From: Rickettsiaceae bacterium
GTDB taxonomy: Bacteria; Pseudomonadota; Alphaproteobacteria; Rickettsiales; Rickettsiaceae
Reading direction: 5' to 3'
Assembly: GCA_023301685.1 (NCBI GenBank)
Contig: JALZUG010000012.1
Location: 1 to 44,425, forward strand
DNA length: 44,425 nucleotides
Under the pieces are notes generated by a model. The model searched no databases. It saw nothing but the letters and a program-made list of their open reading frames with translations, and was not told the origin of the DNA. The position numbers were made by a program, and so were the translations under genes. Position 1 is the stretch's first letter. The number at the start of each line of letters is the position of its first letter. This document shows positions 18,838 through 28,271 of this stretch, in pieces.

Positions 18838-21006
18838 TTGGATCAAGAGCCATATCACACAACTAACAACTTAAACGCACAACAACTAGAAGCCATTAAC
18901 CAAACAGAAGGCCCTCTTCTAGTTCTAGCCGGTGCAGGTACAGGAAAAACTAAAGTTCTAACTAGCCGGATTGCACATATCATTGAGCAAAACATAGCTT
19001 ATCCCTCAAATATCTTAGCTGTCACTTTTACAAACAAGGCTGCAAGGGAAATGCAAGAGCGGGTTAATAATCTCATTCATTCTGATGGACTTAATATTGG
19101 AACGTTTCACTCAATTGCTGCTAGAATGCTTCGATCACATGTAAATCTCCTTGATCTTGGACTTGGACTTGCAAGTAATTTCACAATCATCAATCAAGAT
19201 GATCAGATAAAACTTATTAAAAATATAGCATTACAAAATAATGTTGATGTAAAGCAGTACCCACCTAAGATGATTCATATAATTATCTCAAGATGGAAAG
19301 ATCAAGGCTTGTTATCAGAAAAACTTTCCGAATCAGATTTTCACTCACCTGCTCATAAAATTGCAAGCTCAATATATGCTGAATATCAAAAACAAATGCA
19401 CGACTCAAATGCTCTTGATTTTGGTGACTTACTTCTATATTGCAATCAAATTCTAATTCAAAATCCAGATATTCTAGAACATTATCAAAATAAGTTTAAA
19501 TATATTTTGATAGACGAGTATCAGGATACCAATGCTGTCCAATATGTTTGGGCAAGAATGATTGCAAGCAAACATAAGAATATATGTTGTGTAGGAGATG
19601 ATGATCAATCAATATACAGCTGGCGTGGAGCAGAGGTGAAAAATATACTGCGTTTTGAACAAGACTTTCCAAATGCTAAGATAATTAAACTTGAACAAAA
19701 CTATCGATCTACACCTTTTATCTTAAACGCTGCCTCTAATATAATTAGAAATAATAAAAACAGGCACGGAAAAAAACTTTGGACAGATAGAAAAGAAGGG
19801 AAAAAGGTGCGCATTATATCTTGTTGGAATGACAAAGAGGAAGCAAGGTTTATATCCACTGAAGTGGAAAATTATATAAAAACTCAGAAATACAAAGCTA
19901 ACCAAATTGCTATACTAGTCAGAGCCGGTTTCCAAACTAGAGCGTTCGAAGAAGTTTTCATAAGTAACGCCCTTCCATATCAAATCATTGGTGGCCTAAG
20001 ATTTTATGAAAGAATGGAAATTCGGGACGTCCTGGCATATATTCGTCTAAGCATAAATTCAAATGATAATCTTGCACTAGAAAGGATTATTAATGTCCCA
20101 AAAAGATCCATAGGAAATGTTACCCTCAAAAAAATAAAAGATTTTGCAACCGAACATGAAATATCTGTTTTTGCAGCACTAAAGCAAATGATCGATGAAA
20201 ATAAATTCAAAGACAAAACAAAAGAAAGCTTAAATGATTTCGTAGGCCTAATCACTCTAGCAGGACAAAAATATGAAAACGAATCTGCATTTGATGTAAC
20301 TAAATTTATTTTAGAAGAATCTAACTACCTAAACATTCTTAAAGCTGAAAAAACAGATGAGTCTCGTGGAAGAATTGAAAATATAAATGAAATGCTGCGA
20401 GCAATTGATGAGTTTGATAATATTATAGAGTTTGTAGAGCATTCCAGTTTAATAATGGATAATGAATCTCTTGAAACTGATTTTGGAGGTACAGTAAAAA
20501 TAATGACTCTGCACGCCGCAAAAGGCCTTGAATTTGATTTTGTATTCTTACCTGGATGGGAGGAAAATATATTCCCTCACCAAAAAGCCTTGTCAGAAGA
20601 AGGAGAAAATGGTCTAGAAGAAGAACGCAGAATCGCTTATGTTGGAATAACACGCGCTAAAAAAGATCTATGCATAACATATGCAGAGAGTAGAAGAGTT
20701 TTTGCAGAAATCATTAACTCAATACCATCAAGATTTTTAAGCGAGATACCAGATAATTTATGTATACGTAGTTCGTCAACTAATAAGCTAAACTACATGG
20801 GATCAAAACATAATTTTTCCATGCAAACTATCAAATCAAGAAAAAGTAATAAAATTGATAATTCTGGAAAAAAACCAGGTAATAAAGTGCATCACCAAAA
20901 ATTTGGCACTGGAATTATTGTTAGGAAAAATGGTGACAGCCTAGAGATTGCATTTGAAAAAATAGGACTCAAAACTATAAAAGAGAATTTTGTTGAAGAA
21001 GTATAA
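18838..21006 (+). CDS. uvrD: UvrD/PcrA-type superfamily 1 DNA helicase
   Basis: 722 residues, normal length. All SF1A motifs are visible: the Q-motif region [20 protein letters not shown], Walker A AGAGTGKT (31-38), Walker [10 protein letters not shown], motif [18 protein letters not shown], motif IV LEQNYRS, motif [18 protein letters not shown], and motif [19 protein letters not shown]. The C-terminal 45 residues form the small beta domain typical of PcrA/UvrD ([12 protein letters not shown]). The helicase unwinds DNA 3' to 5' in nucleotide-excision and mismatch repair and clears stalled polymerase. The start is TTG with GAGAAA upstream; no ATG lies near the conserved N-terminus. It is monocistronic with a hairpin terminator. 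Confidence 0.95.
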   Translation: MDQEPYHTTNNLNAQQLEAINQTEGPLLVLAGAGTGKTKVLTSRIAHIIEQNIAYPSNILAVTFTNKAAREMQERVNNLIHSDGLNIGTFHSIAARMLRSHVNLLDLGLGLASNFTIINQDDQIKLIKNIALQNNVDVKQYPPKMIHIIISRWKDQGLLSEKLSESDFHSPAHKIASSIYAEYQKQMHDSNALDFGDLLLYCNQILIQNPDILEHYQNKFKYILIDEYQDTNAVQYVWARMIASKHKNICCVGDDDQSIYSWRGAEVKNILRFEQDFPNAKIIKLEQNYRSTPFILNAASNIIRNNKNRHGKKLWTDRKEGKKVRIISCWNDKEEARFISTEVENYIKTQKYKANQIAILVRAGFQTRAFEEVFISNALPYQIIGGLRFYERMEIRDVLAYIRLSINSNDNLALERIINVPKRSIGNVTLKKIKDFATEHEISVFAALKQMIDENKFKDKTKESLNDFVGLITLAGQKYENESAFDVTKFILEESNYLNILKAEKTDESRGRIENINEMLRAIDEFDNIIEFVEHSSLIMDNESLETDFGGTVKIMTLHAAKGLEFDFVFLPGWEENIFPHQKALSEEGENGLEEERRIAYVGITRAKKDLCITYAESRRVFAEIINSIPSRFLSEIPDNLCIRSSSTNKLNYMGSKHNFSMQTIKSRKSNKIDNSGKKPGNKVHHQKFGTGIIVRKNGDSLEIAFEKIGLKTIKENFVEEV

Positions 21007-21029
21007 AATTCTTAAACCTGCCTAATGTA

Positions 21030-21060
21030 AAGACGGAGGGCTCCCCAACACCTCCATCTT
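21030..21060 (+). terminator. Hairpin terminator candidate after uvrD
   Basis: aagacggagg (21030-21039) pairs with cctccatctt (21051-21060) in a 10-bp stem with one C-A mismatch and an 11-nt loop. It starts 24 nt after the uvrD stop. No long U-run follows, so efficiency is uncertain, but it is GC-rich against a very AT-rich background. Confidence 0.5.
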
Positions 21061-21148
21061 ATACACTACATCAACCTTTCCGAGTTTGCATATCATAGAA
21101 CCTAGAAAATTTAAAATTCTGGGTGGTTACCTTAAAAATTTCTATCAA

Positions 21149-21328
21149 CTATATAGCTATTAAACTTTCTAATTCAAATACTAAACTTGTGTCATGCTCT
21201 ACTTCAATAAGCTGGCGCAACTTACTTCTTATCCTTTCCTCTTTCGCACAAAACTTATTGAGCAGTCTATCGACCTCGTTGATTTCCATCTCTATAATTC
21301 TGAATTCTTTATTTTCTAAATACTCCAT
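21149..21328 (-). CDS. Very small charged protein (59 aa), unknown function
   Basis: A 59-codon frame on the minus strand opens with ATG at 21328 and is preceded by a clear ribosome-binding site (GAGGTAAAGGTATTATT). The product begins MEYLENKEFRIIEMEINEVD and continues with KFCAKEERIRSKLRQLIEVE. It is highly charged and helix-prone with a heptad-like pattern, and ends ELESLIAI. It lies 171 nt downstream of, and in the same direction as, the large HTH/NB-ARC/TPR gene, in what is otherwise a 493-nt gap after uvrD. No family is recognised. The ribosome-binding site and non-random composition support a real gene. Confidence 0.5.
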   Translation of the reverse strand: MEYLENKEFRIIEMEINEVDRLLNKFCAKEERIRSKLRQLIEVEHDTSLVFELESLIAI

Positions 21329-21499
21329 AATAATACCTTTACCTCAAAGTTTTAGCTCTAATACAACAAATAGAGCGGATTTCGTAAACCACACTGATCT
21401 ACAATTTCCATCCTACACACAGAAAAATATAAATAAAATGCGTGAAATTAACTTATATGTAAAACTAAGAGCAAATTACGTAGATAAAATTATCGCAAT

Positions 21500-24400
21500 T
21501 TATATCTTAAGGCGTGCTATTTTAGATCTAATTCTAACTATATGTGTTGAATCAGTTGGAAAATGTTTTTCAACCACTAAAATTGCTTTTTGAAAATTAT
21601 CTAAACTTTTTGACATCAGAGATCTGTTACCATTACCTCTCCTATACATTTCATTGTATAAATCCCCTAAAGCTTCGTACGCTTTATATCTATCATGATG
21701 CTTATCTATTGAATATACTTTGAGCGCAGTTTCAAGATACTCTTTTGACTTTTCAAAACTTTGACAAACAATTCCTAGTTTTCCTAAACTGTTCAGTATT
21801 TGGGCTGTTTTGATATGACTTTTACCATAATGCTTTTCATTAATTGCAAGCGATTCGCCAAGCAATTTCATTGCCATTTCTCTATCACCTTTGTGCCTAT
21901 ATGTACTACCTAAATGAAACTTTACCCAGCCTTGAATCACGTGATCTTTCGGTAAATTCTTATTATAAAAATCTATACTTCCTTTTAATATATCTATTGC
22001 CTCATCTAAGTTACCTAAATCTCTATATACCGCACTTAAATGCGCCCTACTCCATGCATACTCAAAACTCTCTTCTCCTCTTCTCAATTTATATATATCT
22101 ATAGCACGAATTAAATTTTCTTTTGCCTTATCAGGATATCCTATACTACGATATACACTTGCAAGATGTACTAAGCTCCATGCCGTTTTAGTATGAGTAC
22201 CACCAAACTCTTTTTCATATGTAGAAAAAGTTTTTTCAAGTATTGCTCTAGCCTTAACATAATTACCAACATTCTTGTAAACTTGCCCCAAATATGATGA
22301 GCTCCAAATTGTCTTTTTATGATCCTTATTGTATTGTTGCTTAAATATATTATAACCATTTTTAAGCAATTTTTTTGCTTTAGGATAATCACCTATATTC
22401 CTATACACACTACCAAGAGTTGTTGAAATCCAGGCGGTTTCAACATGGTTGATACCATAATATTTCTTATATGCTTCAAGAGCCTTTTCTAAATATCCTT
22501 TAGCTTTTTCAAAGTCAGCAACATTTCTATAAACACTTCCTAAACGCGCTAAAACTTTAGCTCTATTTATTTGTGTATTATTATCGCTCTGATCATACAT
22601 CTTTAAAGTACTTTGAAATATCTCTTTTGCTCTTTCATATCTTCCAAGATAGAAATAACAAATCCCTAGTTTTTTACTTAATCTAGCAACATCTTGGCTA
22701 TCAAATAAATCTGCTTTTCTCAAAAATTTCTCTATATGTGGCACCATAGTCTGTATCTTAAGAAAGTCATGCTTGTCTAAAACATCTGATAAATAATTCT
22801 CTAAAAACATTGCAATGTTGTGCAGTTGTTCAGAGTTTTCAGCAAATTGTAGAGAATTTACAAAATATGCAAACACTACATCTTGTGTACTGCTATGAAT
22901 TGAAAATACTTGCCCCAATCCTTTTGCTTTACGTGGCTCTTTTGTAATTAAAGAAAATTTCTTCAATTCATAAATAAAATTATCAACTATTATATCTCCC
23001 TTGTAGGAAGCTAGGAGCTTTTTAGGTATATCTCTCGGAGAAAGAGCGCTAATCATTATAAGCAGATCTCTAAAGTCAGATGATTTTTCAACCATGTGCT
23101 GTATAGGGAGTGTAATAATATCATATCTAGTTTTTGAATACTCTCCAACATCATGTAGAATATTGCGCTGAGCTTTTCTGAATACTTGATTATTAGAAGA
23201 TGAATATTGTGAGTATTGTTGACACCTAATATTAGTTTCTTTGATATAGTGAGCTGCAATTGAAACATCGAGCGGAAACGAAGGTATACCATCTAAGCAT
23301 TTATCATAATCTATATCATACTTTTTGCCATCTTCTCCAAGTACGCTTATAAATAAATCTTTTTTCTCTTTCTTATTTAAACTTCCAACCGTAATAACAT
23401 TTTCAGATAATATACTATCGTTATGAACAATATTATTATTACTCGTAGTTATTATTACACTCCCCTCTCCCCAAATACTAGAATCATGAGGATAAAATTC
23501 TTTTATATCACTAAATGACTTTACATCATCATATATAATCAACCAACCAGGATAAGACTTTGCTTCTTCTCTCAAAAATAATAACAACCCTCTTTCACGT
23601 TCAGAAATATCTTTTATGGCTAATATTTTATCAAGCTCTTCTCTTTCTTTTTCTTTTGACGCAATAGCATAAGCAATTTGCTTCATTGAAGAAACTAATG
23701 AGACCCTTGATTCTGCATTAATCTGCCAAATAATTGAAGCACCTGATTCTTTCGCATATTTCTTAGCGATAGTAGATTTACCAGAACCACCAACCCCTAC
23801 TAAAGCTACTGTATTGATACCTTTAGTACCCTTAAAAGCTTTCTTTAATTTAGAAATTATTTGTGATCTACCTAATAATATTCCTTTTTGAGGCAAAGAT
23901 AAGTCTGAATGTAATAGACTCTTATTATCAACTTTAAATATTTTTTTTATATCAAAAATATAATAAAATACAGAGCATAACACTAATATTAAAGATATAA
24001 CAAATAGATTTTTTGAAGTTTTTTTTACTTTATAAACATCACTTTCTTGTATCTTATTATTTTTATCATCAATATCTCTACCTTCCCAAGAACTACTTAT
24101 CGCTTTGTATTCAGAAAAAAATTCATTACTAATTACTTTAATTCCTTCAATTCCAAGAATTTTTTCTAACAATGCAAAAATAGCAGAGTAGTAGTCTTCG
24201 TCTTTGCTAAAATCTATATAGTTGATAGCTCTAAAACTTTCTTCATCCGTTGATTGCTCTAGTAAAAGAAAAATATCTCCTTTTTCAGCTTTAGGAATAA
24301 AATTACTTTTGATAAAATTGATATTATGCTTACATTCAATAGAATTATTTCGATTCTTAGTTAAATTAATATTCGCTAGTTTTAAGTGAGTAGCAATGTT

Positions 24401-24808
24401 ACTGAACTTGTTTTTTTCTTCCTCACTTAGCTGACTTGAATTTATAGAGCAATCAAGCACTTTCCTATTAATTGTTTTACCAATTTTTATTAATCTTTGT
24501 TCGAATGATGATTGTACTAAAATCTGAAAATAATATTTCTTTACATATAATAGCTTTCCAGATTTTTCGATAAAATCAATAATGCTTTCTCTTGAATTTT
24601 GTCCAAGCTTTAACATTATGTTATGCAAGTGTGTTCCAACCGTTCTAGGAGATATTTGTAGTAACGACGCTATCTTTTTTTCTCCGCGATTGTGCATTAC
24701 ACATGTAATTACATCTATTTCACGAAAAGTAAATTTAATATCACCAATTTTACTTAGGTGATTTTCATATAGATCTTTCTTTTTATTTAGACTAATTTCC
24801 AGCGACAT
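21500..24808 (-). CDS. LuxR-type HTH, membrane segment, NB-ARC ATPase and 42-residue TPR array (STAND-like regulator)
   Basis: About 1102 residues from ATG 24808; a GTG 11 codons upstream is an alternative. Residues 26-70 form a LuxR/GerE helix-turn-helix (FTFREIDVITCVM, then KIASLLQISPRTVGTHLHN). An unassigned region follows to about 265. One hydrophobic helix spans 268-286 (NLFVISLILVLCSVFYYIF). The NB-ARC domain has Walker A GVGGSGKS (338-345), Walker B LIIYDD (423-428), GEGSVIITTS and a GLPLA-like GIPSFPLDVSIAA. Residues 709-1084 are TPRs; eight successive units have exactly 42-residue spacing, the kinesin-light-chain type. STAND ATPases sense a ligand through repeats and switch by nucleotide exchange. 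The single membrane helix between the HTH and ATPase is odd for this class. Target and ligand are unknown. Confidence 0.85.
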   Translation of the reverse strand: MSLEISLNKKKDLYENHLSKIGDIKFTFREIDVITCVMHNRGEKKIASLLQISPRTVGTHLHNIMLKLGQNSRESIIDFIEKSGKLLYVKKYYFQILVQSSFEQRLIKIGKTINRKVLDCSINSSQLSEEEKNKFSNIATHLKLANINLTKNRNNSIECKHNINFIKSNFIPKAEKGDIFLLLEQSTDEESFRAINYIDFSKDEDYYSAIFALLEKILGIEGIKVISNEFFSEYKAISSSWEGRDIDDKNNKIQESDVYKVKKTSKNLFVISLILVLCSVFYYIFDIKKIFKVDNKSLLHSDLSLPQKGILLGRSQIISKLKKAFKGTKGINTVALVGVGGSGKSTIAKKYAKESGASIIWQINAESRVSLVSSMKQIAYAIASKEKEREELDKILAIKDISERERGLLLFLREEAKSYPGWLIIYDDVKSFSDIKEFYPHDSSIWGEGSVIITTSNNNIVHNDSILSENVITVGSLNKKEKKDLFISVLGEDGKKYDIDYDKCLDGIPSFPLDVSIAAHYIKETNIRCQQYSQYSSSNNQVFRKAQRNILHDVGEYSKTRYDIITLPIQHMVEKSSDFRDLLIMISALSPRDIPKKLLASYKGDIIVDNFIYELKKFSLITKEPRKAKGLGQVFSIHSSTQDVVFAYFVNSLQFAENSEQLHNIAMFLENYLSDVLDKHDFLKIQTMVPHIEKFLRKADLFDSQDVARLSKKLGICYFYLGRYERAKEIFQSTLKMYDQSDNNTQINRAKVLARLGSVYRNVADFEKAKGYLEKALEAYKKYYGINHVETAWISTTLGSVYRNIGDYPKAKKLLKNGYNIFKQQYNKDHKKTIWSSSYLGQVYKNVGNYVKARAILEKTFSTYEKEFGGTHTKTAWSLVHLASVYRSIGYPDKAKENLIRAIDIYKLRRGEESFEYAWSRAHLSAVYRDLGNLDEAIDILKGSIDFYNKNLPKDHVIQGWVKFHLGSTYRHKGDREMAMKLLGESLAINEKHYGKSHIKTAQILNSLGKLGIVCQSFEKSKEYLETALKVYSIDKHHDRYKAYEALGDLYNEMYRRGNGNRSLMSKSLDNFQKAILVVEKHFPTDSTHIVRIRSKIARLKI

Positions 24809-24911
24809 CCCAACAAACCTAAACTTAAGATTAAATTGCACAAATTGGACAAACTATTTTACACCGACTTATAAACATTAATCTACGTAGTTTTTACCTA
24901 GTAACCTTCCC

Positions 24912-24962
24912 AATACAATTTATACGATAGGTTTGAGGCAAATACAACCATTAATTGTATTT
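24912..24962 (-). promoter_or_regulatory. Promoter with an overlapping palindrome and repeated AATACAA half-sites
   Basis: On the minus strand TTGTAT (24947-24942), a 17-nt spacer and TATAAA (24924-24919) make a good sigma70-like promoter about 105 nt before the start of the HTH/NB-ARC gene. An 8-bp palindrome (aaatacaa at 24940-24947, ttgtattt at 24955-24962, 7-nt loop) covers the -35. A third aatacaa at 24912-24918 adjoins the -10. This arrangement suggests an operator. Confidence 0.45.
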
Positions 24963-25131
24963 ATATTTACAACAATTTAATCACTTATATAGATTTACAG
25001 GATACAAACTTTAATAGTTAAAAAGAGTAAAATCAAATAACAATCTAGAAAACATAATTAAGGTAGGCAAATTTTTATAATGGAAGATAAAGATATAATC
25101 ATAGCTACAAGTACAAACCTCCTTGGCAAAT

Positions 25132-25725
25132 CTAATCTTTTTTATCACCCATTGGATCGTAGTTGATTTTCACTTCTTGTAGGCGCTCATTTAAATTACT
25201 TATCACTTCATGTGTAATATTTAATGAATTATTGACAAACATGACTTGAGAGCTTGGAAAAACTATATTAAAGCCATATTTTTTTGATAAATCACTAATG
25301 ACACTAATTGTATTTTCATGTACTTGGGCAATTGCATTCGTGTGAGCTCTCTCTAATGCAGATTTTTTATTTTGCATTTCTTGTTGTGTTGAACTTACTT
25401 TTTTATTAAAAGCAGCAACTAACTTATCAAACTCTATTTTAGGTAAGGTACCCCGTTTTTCTATTAGCTCAGCCTCGTCCTGCTTTAATTTAATCTCTTT
25501 TGAAGATAATTCATTTTGAATTTGTTCACTAATAATATTAATAGATTTTTTAATATGCAGAATAGCTTTAGAATGCTCTAAGATAGATTCAACATCAACA
25601 ACAGCAGCTTTTGCATCAAATGTATTGGAAGTATCATAAACAGTTGCCTTATCAAGATTTGCTGCTAGCAAATTAAGAGGAAAGAGAAGAGTTATAAAAC
25701 ACAATATTTTATATATATATTTCAT
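25132..25725 (-). CDS. skp: Periplasmic OmpH/Skp-family chaperone
   Basis: About 197 residues from ATG 25725, which has GGAG six bases upstream; a start four codons earlier overlaps this ribosome-binding site and is less likely. The signal peptide (MKYIYKILCFITLLFPLNLLA, cleaved near LAA) is followed by the OmpH pattern. AAVVDVESILEHS is strand 1, a long charged coiled-coil arm runs over about 75-140 (QNELSSKEIKLKQDEAELIE and onward), and a C-terminal segment ends KKYGFNIVFPSSQVMFV. Skp trimers hold unfolded outer-membrane proteins on their way to BamA. It lies 25 nt after bamA, the usual alphaproteobacterial order, but lpxD does not follow here. Confidence 0.88.
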   Translation of the reverse strand: MKYIYKILCFITLLFPLNLLAANLDKATVYDTSNTFDAKAAVVDVESILEHSKAILHIKKSINIISEQIQNELSSKEIKLKQDEAELIEKRGTLPKIEFDKLVAAFNKKVSSTQQEMQNKKSALERAHTNAIAQVHENTISVISDLSKKYGFNIVFPSSQVMFVNNSLNITHEVISNLNERLQEVKINYDPMGDKKD

Positions 25726-25762
25726 AACTTTCTCCATTTTATACTTAACTATTTATAATACC

Positions 25763-28048
25763 CTACAAACTTGTTGAAAACTTAATATGGAACGTCTGTT
25801 TTTCATCAAACTTCTCTTTTTTCACTGGAAAACCCCAGTCAAGTCTGATTGGAGCTATCCTTGTTACCCATAAAACACCAAAACCAACAGAGGCTCTAAT
25901 TGACTTCTTATTATAAAAACCTTTTGCAGTTGAAGCTTTTGAATCTGCATCCCATAAAGAACCAGCATCTGCAAATACAGCCCCTGTTACGTTAAATTCT
26001 TCTGGCAAGCCAACAGGAAAGTTAAGCTCGGTAGAAACTGTATAATATTTTTGTCCACCAAGACCTTCATCTGTTGCAACATCTCTTGGGCCTATACCTC
26101 CATGAGCAAAACCTCTCAAGCTATAATCACCGACATTAAAGCGATCTGAAATTCTTACTTTCTTCTTACCAACACCTTTAATGATACCTGCTGCTGTTGA
26201 GAGTTTTACTGTATATTTATTCTCTACAAAAGATTTAAAAGCCTTGAGGTCTGCTTCATGTTTCAAATATTTAGTATTACCGCCTAAACCAGCAAACTCT
26301 TGTGTCCCTGAAACTATATAACCATTTTTAGGAAGCACAATACTATCTGTTCTATCATATGTCAGACTATGTGCAATTGATGAGGTTGTATACTTTCCAA
26401 CTTGCTCTTTAATAAATACTGAATTTGTACCACTTGGTGCTTTTAATTCATCTCTTTTAATTGAATAATCAATAGAGTGCGATAAATCATCTGTTATATC
26501 ATAACCAAGAGAAGTTCTAGCACCTGTTGACTTAAGAGAATAGTTTTGTTCACCATTTGCAAAACCACTACCTCTTCCATTTTCACTTCTATATATATTT
26601 CCACCAAGTGACAAATCCTTATCCATAAAGTTAGGATCCGTTAGACCTGTATAGTAATAGATGCTTTTTCTACCCGCTTGAACTCCGGCATTAAAATATT
26701 TACCTGTACCGACAAGATTTCTTTCTAGGAAAGATATTCTACCAAATGGACCACCAGCAGTATTATATCCGAGATCAAAACCAATATGAGCTGTAGATTT
26801 TTCTTCCACGTTAATATTAACATCGTATCTATCTCTCTTTTTAGTTGGCTCCATCTTAAGTGCAAACTTACCAAAATAGTCTAAGTTCCTGATATTTCTT
26901 TCACCGCGTTCAATCTTTGCTTTATTAAAGACATCGCCTTCAGAAATTTGCAATTGACGTCTGATCACATGATCTTCTGTTTTTAAATTCCCTTCAATAT
27001 TAATATTGTTGATAAATACTTTATCAGCTTGATCAACAACGATAACAACATCAACTTTTCTAGTACTTCTATTTGTATGAATTTCAGGACTTACATTAAC
27101 TTGTGGATACCCCTTACCTGCTAGATATTCTGAAATCTTTTCTGAAACTCGCTGCATTGCACCATGATCGTAAGTTTGGCCATCTTTATTATCAATAAAT
27201 TGTAACACCTCTTTATTATTAATGTTCTCCAACTTATTGCACAATGTTATTTTGCCAAAATTATATTTTTCACCTTCATCGATAGAATATGTAATAGCAA
27301 ATCCTTCTTTTGTAGGAAGAAGATCTGCAGTTACAGAAATGACTCTAAAATCAGCAAAACCAACTGAATTATAGAATTTACTTAATAAATGCTTATCAAA
27401 CTCAATTCTATCAGGATCAAAAGTATCATTTGTTTCAAGAAATCTAAACCATTTTGACTCCTTAGTCATAATAATTGAGCGTAACTCAGAATCTTTGTAA
27501 TTTTCATTCCCTACAAAAGATATGTTCTTAACTCCAGTTTTTGGACCTTCATCTATATCAAAAATTACCTTTACTCTATTATTTTCTTGAGTTTCTATTT
27601 GGGATTTAACTTTTGCTGAAAATCTTCCTGACCTTTTATAAATTTCCTTAATCTTAGTAACATCAGTTCTCAGCTTTGCTTTTCTTAAACTCTCACCCGG
27701 AGATGTATATATTTCTCTAGCCAACAATTCTGTTTTAATTTTATAATTTCCTTTAAATTCAATTTTACTTACAAAAGGAGTCTCTTTTACTATGACGTCA
27801 AGTACGCCATTATTAAATTTCAAACTAACATTTTCAAATAACAATGAAGAGTATAGATTTTTCACAGAATCACTTTTTATTGATTGAGAAAATCTGTCAC
27901 CAACATTTAAACTTAGATACTCCCTAATTGTGGACTTTTCTATACGCTGATTACCTTTAATATTAATCGTTTTAATTTTATCAGCTACAGCTGCGCTTGA
28001 AAAAATGATAGTAAAAATAAAAAATACTACTTTTATAAATCTATTCAC
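25763..28048 (-). CDS. bamA: Outer-membrane protein assembly factor BamA
   Basis: 761 residues. The signal peptide (MNRFIKVVFFIFTIIFSSAA, cleaved near AVA) is followed by five POTRA domains to about residue 345. The first begins IKTINIKGNQRIEKSTI, and later ones carry ISFVGNENYKDSEL and INIEGNLKTEDHVI. The 16-strand barrel follows, including the loop-6 motif LRGFAHGGIGPRD. It folds and inserts outer-membrane proteins. The C-terminus ends HIKFSTSL, with Leu rather than the usual aromatic last residue. The start is GTG with GAGG five bases upstream. It is the first gene of bamA-skp, with a TTGTAA/TATAAA promoter. The customary upstream neighbour rseP is absent. Confidence 0.96.
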   Translation of the reverse strand: MNRFIKVVFFIFTIIFSSAAVADKIKTINIKGNQRIEKSTIREYLSLNVGDRFSQSIKSDSVKNLYSSLLFENVSLKFNNGVLDVIVKETPFVSKIEFKGNYKIKTELLAREIYTSPGESLRKAKLRTDVTKIKEIYKRSGRFSAKVKSQIETQENNRVKVIFDIDEGPKTGVKNISFVGNENYKDSELRSIIMTKESKWFRFLETNDTFDPDRIEFDKHLLSKFYNSVGFADFRVISVTADLLPTKEGFAITYSIDEGEKYNFGKITLCNKLENINNKEVLQFIDNKDGQTYDHGAMQRVSEKISEYLAGKGYPQVNVSPEIHTNRSTRKVDVVIVVDQADKVFINNINIEGNLKTEDHVIRRQLQISEGDVFNKAKIERGERNIRNLDYFGKFALKMEPTKKRDRYDVNINVEEKSTAHIGFDLGYNTAGGPFGRISFLERNLVGTGKYFNAGVQAGRKSIYYYTGLTDPNFMDKDLSLGGNIYRSENGRGSGFANGEQNYSLKSTGARTSLGYDITDDLSHSIDYSIKRDELKAPSGTNSVFIKEQVGKYTTSSIAHSLTYDRTDSIVLPKNGYIVSGTQEFAGLGGNTKYLKHEADLKAFKSFVENKYTVKLSTAAGIIKGVGKKKVRISDRFNVGDYSLRGFAHGGIGPRDVATDEGLGGQKYYTVSTELNFPVGLPEEFNVTGAVFADAGSLWDADSKASTAKGFYNKKSIRASVGFGVLWVTRIAPIRLDWGFPVKKEKFDEKQTFHIKFSTSL

Positions 28049-28087
28049 GAAAACCTCTTTAATAGATATTATGAGAACAATTGATTT

Positions 28088-28115
28088 TTTATACCATCTA
28101 CCCCAAAAATTACAA
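28088..28115 (-). promoter_or_regulatory. Sigma70-like promoter candidate for bamA-skp
   Basis: On the minus strand TTGTAA (28115-28110) and TATAAA (28093-28088) are separated by 16 nt, about 40 nt upstream of the bamA GTG start. Confidence 0.38.
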
Positions 28116-28207
28116 CTAAAAAATCATAGCTTATTGGCATATAGTCATTTGTGTTGAATTAGCGTATGTTTATTAGATGAATTTAAGAATTTATGTAAAA
28201 CTTATTG

Positions 28208-28234
28208 TTTACCAAAGGTCTTTTTTTTGGTAAA
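28208..28234 (+). promoter_or_regulatory. Hairpin in the nusB leader
   Basis: tttaccaaa (28208-28216) and tttggtaaa (28226-28234) form a perfect 9-bp stem that can be extended by G-U pairs. The T8 run lies in the loop and right arm rather than after the stem. It ends about 37 nt before the nusB ATG. Its role is unknown; it could be a leader control element or an unusual terminator. Confidence 0.4.
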
Positions 28235-28271
28235 ATCACTCAGCTTATTCTTATAGTTGGAACCTACCCTA

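Noticed and set aside
21123-21593. 156-codon plus-strand frame in the gap after uvrD
   Set aside because: It runs antisense to the better-supported 59-codon gene and into the antisense of the HTH/NB-ARC gene; it has no ribosome-binding site.
25081-25167. 28-codon plus-strand ORF beginning MEDKDIII
   Set aside because: It overlaps the end of skp on the other strand, has no well-placed ribosome-binding site, and shows no recognisable composition.
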